Assembly (NCBI GenBank): GCA_964020085.1
Contig: OZ026595.1
Span: 20,238,653-20,302,652, forward strand
Direction of reading: 5' to 3'
Length of the DNA: 64,000 nucleotides
DNA from: Micromussa lordhowensis
Lineage: Eukaryota; Cnidaria; Anthozoa; Scleractinia; Lobophylliidae
The notes beneath the pieces are model-generated. The model was given only the letters and a program-made list of their open reading frames with translations, was not told where the DNA came from and did not search any database. The translations under genes were made by a program, and so were the position numbers. Below, one piece after another: positions 1 through 64,000 of the stretch. How positions within the stretch are numbered: the first letter of the stretch is position 1; each line of letters opens with the position of its first letter.

Positions 1-107
1 TTTATGTACAGATTTGCCAAATAGAGGAGAATGCGGAGTGAAGCATAAAGAAAACTTTGGATTTACTAAATTCTGAGGATAATTTTTGCACTGTAGGAAA
101 GTCTTGA

Positions 108-182
108 CGCTGCTGCCCACAGGTGTTGGAAAAAGCATGATTTACTGGATATATTTGCTTTGGTGAGCCAAAACATGCGATC
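108..182 (+). pseudogene. Decayed helicase P-loop fragment (RecQ-like)
   Basis: The + strand encodes KVLTLLPTGVGKSMIYW, a Walker A motif in the LPTGxGKS form common to RecQ-type helicases, with in-frame stops on both sides. It resembles the fragment on the - strand at 5353-5583. Probably a remnant of a mobile element rather than a gene. Confidence 0.45.
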
Positions 183-394
183 AGCGAAGACTTGCGTCCG
201 GTTTATCTCTCTTCGAACCCGGCGGTATATTGAAGACCCAATTGCAGAAATCACATCACTAAACTGTACGTTTGTGGAAGGGGATAGCGACAAAATCGAG
301 TCCACAGGTCTGGCTAGGCCATATATTTAAGTTAAAATTAACGGAAAGTCAGACAACGAAACGCTATTGCCATCAAGAACACGAGAAAGTCGTG

Positions 395-486
395 CAGATC
401 GGATCGAAATCCACCAAACACAGCCACTAGTGTGACCTTCTGACCTTCTTTACTTCATACTAGCGGGTGGATTTCGATCCGATCTG
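395..486. repeat. Short foldback, 21-bp arms
   Basis: The arm at 395-415 (CAGATCGGATCGAAATCCACC) reappears reverse-complemented at 466-486, with a 50-bp loop. The arms match exactly by eye. Confidence 0.7.
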
Positions 487-799
487 TCGATAACACGCAA
501 GACTGACGGAAATTTTGGAAACGTTTCTGCGGGTGTTTTGTTTTGCAAAGTCGGTTGTAAAGAATCTCATCCAAACTCAGCCACTGCTAAAACAATTAGC
601 AAAATGCCTCCTATTATATCACACAAGAGAGGTAAATCGTTTAAAGACTAGCTTGTTAAACTTTGAAGGCCGATGCGTGGCAAACCGCAAGTTACTAAAC
701 TTTTCAAGTTTCGTATTACTGCTCATTCTTTGATTGGCTTATTTGATTGATGTAATCAACGGTGATAAAAGTGGGCGGCAAGCAAACATCATAAGAAAT

Positions 800-922
800 G
801 TGGCTGGCGGGAATTTCACTCGCGGCTTCGCCGCTCGTGTATTTCCTCGCGGGTCGCGAGGAAAACAAATGTCGGCTCCGCCGCCAAATATCGCTCGCTC
901 GCTCACGAATCCCGCCAGCTAC
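800..922. repeat. GC-rich foldback repeat
   Basis: It starts GTGGCTGGCGGGAATTT and ends GAATCCCGCCAGCTAC in inverted orientation, with further palindromes inside (CGGCTTCGCCG, CGCGGGTCGCGAGG, CTCGCTCGCTC). The GC content contrasts with the AT-rich surroundings. It resembles repeats common in coral genomes. Confidence 0.6.
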
Positions 923-968
923 GCAGGCTATGTTCACACTTGTTTTGCTCTTGTTACTTTGCACGTAG

Positions 969-12580
<11,612 letters not shown>

Positions 12581-12718
12581 ACGCGAACCACCTACGACGA
12601 TGGACAAGCACGCCGGATGCTCTCCTTTCCCTCCTTTTTATTAACTTAAAGATTCCGTTATAATTAATTCGTTCAGCAGCTATGAACATAATCAGAAATA
12701 CGAGTAAATTTTCTGCGA

Positions 12719-12724
12719 ATTAAA
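12719..12724 (+). promoter_or_regulatory. Possible poly(A) signal ATTAAA for ferlin A
   Basis: ATTAAA variant hexamer about 140 bases after the ferlin A stop, followed by GAAAAAAATC. A canonical AATAAA occurs further on at 13177-13182. Usage cannot be decided from sequence. Confidence 0.3.
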
Positions 12725-13176
12725 GAAAAAAATCAAGCCTGGTTAGTTTTCCCGTACAAATAATTTGTTTTTTCGGGTGAAAAGGCTATACATTTGTATC
12801 TTGTTAAGAATTATATCTAGACCCAAATCATATTTTTCTGTGCAGAAAGTAAAGAGAGGTTATCGTTTAACTTAAAACCGTTAAATCGTAGTAAAGATGT
12901 CGTTTTTCGATTTTCATGGTGATGGGAATTCTTCCGGCTTCAAGTTAAACTTTCCTGCAATCATCTTTATTTGTTATTGCTAGCTTAGTCAAGTTGTAAC
13001 GAAAAACGTCATTGTCTAAATCATGTCAGACTGTATATATACAGTCTCAAAAAAATATATATTAACGCGACCGAACTTTTGGTCAAACAGTTATTGAAAG
13101 ATAAGGTCAAATTTGTCACCAACTGGAAAATAGTTTACTCACTGCGATATTACTTTGCACGCAGTGTCTAAAGTAA

Positions 13177-13182
13177 AATAAA
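13177..13182 (+). promoter_or_regulatory. Possible poly(A) signal AATAAA for ferlin A
   Basis: Canonical hexamer about 600 bases after the stop, with a GT-rich stretch (TTTTGTCCGTGGTTTAGTGT) some 35 bases downstream. Confidence 0.35.
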
Positions 13183-13628
13183 ATTACATGGTGCGTAAAG
13201 TAGCGAGACTCGTTAATTTTGTCCGTGGTTTAGTGTCTTACTAACTTACTGTCTTTGTTACGATCTATTGAGACCAATTCCTGAATGCCCTCCCCCACCC
13301 CCCCCCCACCCACTCCCTCCCTCCCGCCACTCTGGATAATGCGTATCACATTCTATTTCACCCCTTATCAACTCGTCCAGTTCAAGGCTAAAAAGGTTTC
13401 CCAGCCACCTGAAATGTCGATGGCCGCAGTATTTTTGGCCACATGCACTTTACAGTTTTCTAAATTCTTCTCCGGTCCCCCCTTCCTTATAATCCCGTCC
13501 ACAAACAAAATGAACTGTGTTTTATCCCAAGGATCATAGATCGGGCACTAGTGTTTGAGTGTATCACATGAAGAACATTGAGCTTGTACGAATGAAAAAA
13601 CTTTTTTGGCAGCGTCGATCCGACAATA

Positions 13629-13816
13629 CGCCACGTTCGATATATCAATATTATAACATGGTTCCGAGGCTTTCAGGACAAACTTCTATATTTGGTGTTG
13701 TTTTCTTTGTACCCAAGTCTATTTTGGGAATTGAGAGACAAAGTGAATTAAAAAAATTTGCAATTTTGGACCGACAGCTACGAGCCATGCTAGAATATTG
13801 ATATATCGAACGTGGC
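13629..13816. repeat. 188-bp element with inverted CACGTTCGATATATCAATAT ends
   Basis: GCCACGTTCGATATATCAATATTATAACATGG at the left is matched by the inverse CCATGCTAGAATATTGATATATCGAACGTGGC at the right. Flanks read ATAC and CAAT; no clear target duplication. Confidence 0.65.
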
Positions 13817-14778
13817 CAATTATACCAAAATTTCAGTGTCTCCCAAGGCAAATTAGCCAGTTTTGAGGTCGCCTTGAAAGCCGTCTCGCAAAAAAACTGA
13901 AAAAGCTCTGATTGATCCAAACAAATGCGATATTTGTACACTGGATATAATGGCTGACTTTGCACTGAAAAAATGTGACCAACCAGTGAGGGTTCGAAAT
14001 TTGCTTTGTCCGTTCTTACGCGGACAGCCCCTTCACGGCTCTCACTTGAAGGGTACAACAACCTTATACAATGTCTGCACATTGGGCTCCATCCGCTTAC
14101 TAGTACTTACTTTCAGTTTATGTGTGTTATTAAAGAAGCATCGCGGCTTCTTTTTTATCTCACTGTGAACTACACAGAAGAAAGGAGACAAAAATACCTT
14201 ATCTTACACGAAAAAAAGTAGAAGCTAGTAAAAGCAATGATTTACCTTGAGTCTCAGTTCTTCTTAGCAAATAGCATTTATGCCATATATCCAGAAATTT
14301 TGAGTAGCGTGACCAAAAAGAGCGAACATACTATACCTAAATATTTCATTTTACCGTATCCAGAAAAGTCGATCAGTTTCAAAGACAATGCTTTTTGTTT
14401 AGGGTCGCAAATATGACCATGGAAGCAGATCTTGAAACCATAGCACTTTAGACGTTCTTGGGTAAATAGTAAAAGATTAAGAAAAGAGTAAGTTCTGCCA
14501 TATCAAAAGAGCTAAACTATAACCACAGCAACGAGAAGCGTGGACTTTTTTTAATTCTTACCATGTTTATCCAGTTCGTTTTACAAAATAAGGTGTTTCG
14601 TGGCTAGAATTGTCAGCGAATTGTGTTTTTTTTTGGTTTTACCTGTAGAAGTTACTTCCGCGATTGCTTGCTTGTTCAGCCGTTTCGGATACGAGAAAGA
14701 TCGACTGTAAATTATGCAGAATGAACATATATATATCAATTACTTACAGTGTGTAATGCCACTCTTGATTCAGCTGTT

Positions 14779-14788
14779 TATATAAAGG
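14779..14788 (+). promoter_or_regulatory. Possible TATA box of ferlin B
   Basis: TATATAAAGG about 390 bases upstream of the ferlin B start codon. The base before the ATG context (CAACAGA) could also be a splice acceptor, so an untranslated leader exon upstream is possible. No transcript evidence. Confidence 0.25.
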
Positions 14789-15168
14789 ACTTCTTTATAT
14801 TACACAATTTTAACAGTTCGATAAAGCGAGTTTTTAAGAATGATCTCTAAAACCAGAAACCGCCCAACATTTGTCTTTCAGGGCGATGCACGATCGAGCA
14901 GGAAAAATTTATTTCGAGGTGTGTCATTCAATATTTAAATTGTTGTTATAACAACTGAAACAAAGTGAACGTGACCTTTTCACAAAATCGTGATCACTAA
15001 CATGGTTTAGAGTATGAGCCATATCACCCTTACTTTTTTCTTGCCAAAAGAACTACTCGGGAACACAAGGATTCTTCACTGAAGAACTAGACTAGCAATT
15101 TTGCATGGATTTGTGGGATTGTGAGCGTAATATGACAGATTGGGTTCTCTCTTGATTCAAACAACAGA

Positions 15169-59451
<44,283 letters not shown>

Positions 59452-60359
59452 ATGTCTTTATCTTACAATTAGCTATAACGTTGTTTTACACTATACTTCA
59501 GTATCCCTTGATAACATAACTATTTGTGAGATAACGAATTAGGGCAAATCTTAGATACAGCTGGGCTGGCCAAGAATTAAGAACCTTTTTTGACTTGCAA
59601 TCCACCTAGAGGCTTATTAACCATTAAGAGAGTTGCATGCACCACCACTTGAGCCGAGCCTGTCTGAAACATCAACTTGAAGAAATAGTCTCTGTCTGTT
59701 GAAGTCAATTGCTACTTCCTGTACAGATGAAAAATACCAATTCCAATAGCTTTTATGAAAATTAATGCAACTACTTAACTTAAACCTATTACTCCCTACC
59801 CTAGGAGGGACTGAGACCCTTAGTAAGGTATTGTTTCTGTCAGTTTAAGTGGCATGCCTGAAAACTAACTCAGTGTAGCTAAGCGCATAACCATTATAAA
59901 CAACATTTCAACATTTTTTTTTTTAATTAAGGAAATTTTAGGAAAATAGCTATGGAAATAGCTTAAAGGGAACGGATTTATAGCTTGCAAAATGAAGTAT
60001 CTCAATTAATTAAGTTGTTTCATTCAACTTGTAATAATATTAATGAGCTCAGATCGTGTAGCATTTTCAGGCAGAAAAAGCGATGGTATTCAAATATTCA
60101 TAAGTGAGAGATCTGAAGTTATTCACTGGTTATCAATAATGCTGTATTATGTAATTACCCATTATATCGTATTTAGACTAACTTTACATTTAAAATAACT
60201 GCTGTTAAAAGAGGTTATTCTGTAGTTGACTTAAACTGAGTAGCTGTTCAAACTCATCAAAGAAGAGTACATAATTACATAATGGAAGTGACTACTTTTG
60301 CCATGCGTTCATTGTGTATTTCCTTGTATTTTTTGATATGTGCTCTCCGCGTCCATTAC

Positions 60360-61320
60360 GCTCTACGCACACCCCTTTAGTCCCTCATGTGTCTTCTCGT
60401 CTTCAAACAATGACTTCCCTTTTCGTTTCTCTTGCCTTTCTCTGTCACGTTCGCATGCTTTCCTCCATAATAAGTAGTAGGTAGGCTTCCAAGGTTTCCT
60501 CGTCTGTCACGCCTTGCGTACGCTTGCGCGTTCCAACCTGCGTTTGCCGATGCCTTCCCCGATGGATTCCCAGCGGGTTCCCTGTAAAGCTTCCAATAAT
60601 TTGCCGTGGGCAACCCGATGCGTTCCATGCATGCACGTTCCCTTGTACGCTCTCCCAGTGTACCCCTGCATTGTGCTGTTGAGTCCCGTTCCTACATTTC
60701 GCATACACTCGTTTTGGGTTCCCCCATCCGTTTCCTCCTCTGTTAAACCGTAGTTTTCCTATGAGCTCGCTAGTACTTTTCCTCTTGGTTTCAATCATTC
60801 GCTCTCCCTTGCGTTGCGCTTTACGTCACCTTCACTTCTGGTGGTTGCCCTGCAACATTCCGGGTACATTCCCTGTTCCTTCGCCGCTTAACTTATCCCT
60901 CCGTTACACCATGAGTTCCCCATGAATCTTGATACAAGTAAGTCGCGTGTTCCCTCACAGGTTCCCGGTTAATTCTCACCACGTTCCGTGTGCATTTACT
61001 TCGGTATTCCAAACGTTCATCCACTACACCGTGCTTTTCCCCAGCGCTCCCTCACTCTTTGTCTCGTGCATCTTCATGCTTTGGACGTTGCTCTTAGTTT
61101 CCGCATGCTTTCTCTTGCGTTCCTAGTGCGTTACCAAACGTTTCTCGTTATACAGGGTTCCCTCCTTCATTCTTAGTACTTCACACACTGTAAGGTATAA
61201 CCCGCACGTTTTCTCATCTATCACATCTTGCGTTCCCTATGTGTTCATCTTGACATTTCGCGCCTATTTCTTTACACCGTGAGTTCCCTTTCTCTGAAAT
61301 ACCCTATTTGTACGGTAAAC
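60360..61320. repeat. Degenerate tandem array, about 120-bp spacing, G-poor on the + strand
   Basis: A TACACCRTGAGTTCCC-like word recurs near 60739, 60900, 61022, 61145 and 61270. GCGTTCC-like words recur near 60985, 61116 and 61232. Spacings cluster at 116-131 bases after the first interval. The + strand is strongly rich in C and T. Units are too diverged to align fully by eye. Confidence 0.5.
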
Positions 61321-61564
61321 CCTGATAGTACTCATGCAAGAGTCGGATTTTCTTTTTGTCAAGAAAAGAATGTGGCTTTTATTATTTTCATCGCTATTCG
61401 GGTTCTCTTTGTATTATGGTTTGTTTTAGATTTTCACGTTATTTCCTCGTGTCCCATCTCTAAGCAGTTCAAATGCATGAAATCTTTCACATATCTCACG
61501 TTATGTTATGCCTTTTTTGAGGGGACATAAAGCAGACACAATTTATGTTTTACTCTGAACGTGT

Positions 61565-61637
61565 GGCTTGATAGTTCAGTTGGCAGGAAATCTCACTGGT
61601 ATGTGAAGGCCACGGGTTCGAATCCCGTCGGGGCTCT
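61565..61637 (+). repeat. tRNA-like sequence (tRNA pseudogene or SINE head)
   Basis: GGCTTGATAGTTCAGTTGGC gives a D-arm/A-box-like region. CACGGGTTCGAATCCCGT gives a perfect T-arm with B-box. The acceptor stem does not pair and the anticodon stem has only four pairs with a six-base loop, so it is not a functional tRNA. A T-rich tract follows. Confidence 0.5.
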
Positions 61638-62407
61638 TCCTTTCTTTCTTTTTTTCTTTTCTTTTAACTTTAGTCTTTAATTTCCAGTTGCTTATATATT
61701 TTGGAAAATTATACCGTGCAAAGATCATATCCCAAGTTATTTCACATCTCTAAAAATTATTTTACACATCTCGCGTCAGTTTGTTTTCTTGTTTTGCAAT
61801 ATAATATGAGAACTCTGCTTTTTGAACAATGCAAAAGGTGTCCATCACGTGCGACGATTTTCTCTTATTTCGTTTCCTGATTTGCTGGTTCAAAAAAAAA
61901 ATTCAAACAAATGTAACAACGAATTTATGGGGTATTTGTCAGTGATTTGCTTCATTTTCTAATCCATATCCATGAAAAATTGTGGAGCTTTCTGCAAAAT
62001 ACACTGGTTGTGGATGTGTGGTACGTGTCACCCTGTGTGCTGATAAAAATGCTTGAAGCACAAACGGTACGGGGGCTAGGGTCTCGAGAACAAGAAGAAC
62101 AAAAATCTGGAAGTGATAGGCAGAGAGCAAAACTCGTCGCAGTTACATTAATGACGTCATTCTTAATCGCACAAAGCTCCTGAGAACTTCATGCGCTCTA
62201 GTCCACTGGCTAAAACAGCCCGGTTACAAGCCGAACGAAAAGCTCTAGAACGCGATTTAGCAGAGTACAAACCAGAACTCGGGTGTTAATTTTGAGAATA
62301 AACGAATCAATCATATATGGGTTAAACTGTCTTTTCAACTGAATGGCCGAATTCTCCCAACTTGAGATAAGGGAGACGCTTGGACACTTCAACAATTATG
62401 CTGTGCT

Positions 62408-63020
62408 TATGGTGGCACAAAACAGTTTCCAGCACTTTCCATGACGTACAAATTGATGGGTCATTATAACCACTTCTTATCAGTTGATCGGTGGCAAAAT
62501 CATGGTATCAAAAACTGCTCAATCATTGGTGAACATGTCGCTGTCAAATTTGTGGCACAATAGGTTACCATAGCAACAATTTGACCTGCTAAAACACCCT
62601 TAATTTTAGCTTTAAGCGCTTATAACTCAAAAACGAGCTCGGTGACCCTTATTTTTCGTTATCGAATTATGATAAGCAGAGCCACCTTAAATTTTCGAAA
62701 ATTTAAGGTGGCTCTGAACCCACTCCACACAGTTTTTTTAAACTTTGCAAAAAGTTGCATCTTATCGTGCTTACCATAAATCGATAATAAAAAATAGGGG
62801 TTACCGAGCTCGTTTTTGAGTTATAAGAGCTTAAAGCTAAAATTAAGGTTGATTTTGGCAGGCAATATTGTTGCTATGATAACCTGTTATGTAAATAGAT
62901 GATTGCAACTTTTTTTTTACCAATGATTGGGAATTTGTATGATACCATTATTGCAGCATCACTTGTTCACCCTTCAAAGTATAGCTGTTAGAAAAATACT
63001 GGAAACTGTTACCAGCCTCA
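62408..63020. mobile_element. Foldback element with TTAAGGTGGCTC motif, copy 2
   Basis: It shares long stretches with 45713-46174 (AACAGTTTCCAGCACTTTCC, GTTACCATAGCAACAAT, TTTAAGCGCTTATAACT). The central palindrome GAGCCACCTTAAATTTTCGAAAATTTAAGGTGGCTC (62683-62718) is perfect. Here both arms are long and mirror each other more fully than in copy 1, to an end at GGAAACTGTTACC. Confidence 0.7.
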
Positions 63021-64000
63021 TTAATTCATTATTGTTAGTCCCCGATCGAATACCGAATGACAGCAAGAAACATTATTTAAAGATGCTTTTTATTAAATTC
63101 TCATTTGCCTATGGAGCTCCAGCACGGCATTTTTTATGCGATGTCCCATGTAAAATTTATTCAAGTAAACTTTTATACCTTCGTTAAAACTGTAGGAAAA
63201 CACACAAGAATTAAAAGCCTTAACGTCATTGTTTTAATGTCAGGAGGAGAGAGAGTTGACGTCATATAAAATAAATGATCTATGTAATCGGTAAAGGGCG
63301 GCACGACCTTTGCAGATAACCAGTTTTGCTAATTTTCCTCAGCTTTTTTGATCAGAACATAAGTTAATTGCCAGAATAATTGTAGATATCGATTTTGCAG
63401 CCATTTTAGGGTAGCTGTGTACAAATGAAATTTAAATATCCCGCACTTAATTATTGAAATAACATGACAAGCCAATCAAATGATCGCATGTGGTCATGCA
63501 TCTAGCTAGTGCGTCGTTGCAAAACGTTTGAAAATTTTAATTGCAAATTACACTTGCTGCGTTGTGTTGGTCGGTTGTACATCAGCCGTTCACGTTCAAG
63601 AATTCAACTTTTTAGTTTGGTTTCGGCCCGGTTTCCAGGAACAAGTAACAAGCCTTCATTTGGGATGGTCCTTTCGTTACGAGCTGTTACGAAACACAAA
63701 TTTCCGCGAAAAGAACTGACTTCAAATGAGCAAACCTTACAAGCACGTGCTTCGAGTGGGAGAGTCATTTCAGTCTTGTAAAGGTACGAATTACAATCGA
63801 AAGCAATGAATTTTGCAGTTGTAACGTGGACTTTTTCTTCCTTGAATGTGTTTTACAAACAGTAAACCTTCGGAACAATTAGCAATTATCCCTTCTCCAC
63901 TCGCTAATGAACTTCGACATTTAGAACTTCTGACTTTCGTGCTTTAATTCGATGGAAGGTGATCTCTTGTAGTAGAACGTTTGCAAAGGACTTATTATCA

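Larger units (their letters stand above)
1..968. other. 5' end of window: intron of ferlin A filled with repeats
   Basis: No ferlin exon is visible here. It holds a decayed helicase P-loop fragment (about 108-182), a short foldback (395-486) and a GC-rich foldback (800-922) that ends 46 bases before the first visible exon. Confidence 0.6.
12581..15168. other. Intergenic region between ferlin A and ferlin B
   Basis: AT-rich spacer of 2.6 kb with no supported exon. It contains candidate poly(A) signals near the start, a C-rich CCCTCCC tract (13287-13325), a foldback (13629-13816) and a possible core promoter at its right end. Confidence 0.6.
59452..64000. other. Region downstream of ferlin B without a supported gene
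   Basis: It starts with about 900 bases of AT-rich sequence that probably includes the ferlin B 3' untranslated region. Then come a CT-biased tandem region, a tRNA-like sequence and a large foldback copy. The last kilobase (63025-64000) shows only short ORFs without recognisable domains. Confidence 0.55.

Noticed and set aside
1..968. Searched for the missing first half of ferlin A C2F (counterpart of exons 45-48 of ferlin B)
   Set aside because: No DPYLIV-type exon on the + strand; it must lie upstream of the window.
14881..14917. Possible non-coding leader exon of ferlin B (CTTTCAG acceptor, CGAG|GTGTGT donor)
   Set aside because: Splice-like words alone; no coding or transcript evidence to choose it.
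60377..60798. Overlapping minus-strand ORFs of 83-117 codons
   Set aside because: They come from the G-rich complement of the degenerate tandem region; composition is repetitive and no domain is visible.
63509..63781. Possible THAP-like zinc finger (CCVV..GCTS in one frame, continuing in another)
   Set aside because: The Cys pattern is interrupted, continuation needs a frame change, and the later C and H ligands are not visible. Too weak to annotate.

Overview
This is an animal genomic window, most likely from an anthozoan cnidarian and probably a stony coral. That placement is an inference. It rests on small GT-AG exons, AT-rich introns, and many palindromic (foldback) repeats of kinds I recognise from coral and sea-anemone sequence. 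There are no bacterial-style operons and no CRISPR array.

Two ferlin genes lie head to tail on the + strand. Ferlins are large, tail-anchored proteins with several C2 domains that act in calcium-triggered membrane fusion and plasma-membrane repair. Ferlin A enters from the left edge already in progress. Twelve exons (969-12580) encode its last 456 residues: the second half of C2F, C2G, the transmembrane anchor and the stop codon. Ferlin B appears complete. I could place 62 exons (15169-59451) that keep one open frame of 6276 nt, or 2091 residues. Its domain order is C2A, acidic linker, C2B, FerI, C2C, FerA, FerB, DysF, C2D, C2E, C2F, C2G, membrane anchor. The DysF region makes it a type-1 (dysferlin/myoferlin-like) ferlin. 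The twelve exons of A match the last fourteen of B one for one in order and phase. The exception is one A exon that corresponds to three B exons, which add 51 residues before C2G. The pair is therefore a tandem duplication.

Nearly everything else is repeats. Introns of both genes hold foldback elements of about 100-560 bp; some have TA or TTAA at both ends. There is a tRNA-derived SINE with an (ATT)n tail, a 5'-truncated LINE 3' end, microsatellites, and a nested set of inverted repeats at 2838-6122. That nest contains a RecQ-like helicase fragment and a small ORF with a Cys-x-x-Cys motif. The intergenic gap 12581-15168 holds possible poly(A) signals for A and a possible TATA box for B. Downstream of B (59452-64000) I see no convincing gene. 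That stretch contains a degenerate tandem array of about 120-bp periodicity, a tRNA-like sequence and a second copy of a large foldback repeat.

All exon boundaries were read by eye from splice signals, phase and ferlin similarity. Individual junctions could be off, but the summed lengths of both coding sequences keep frame to their stop codons.
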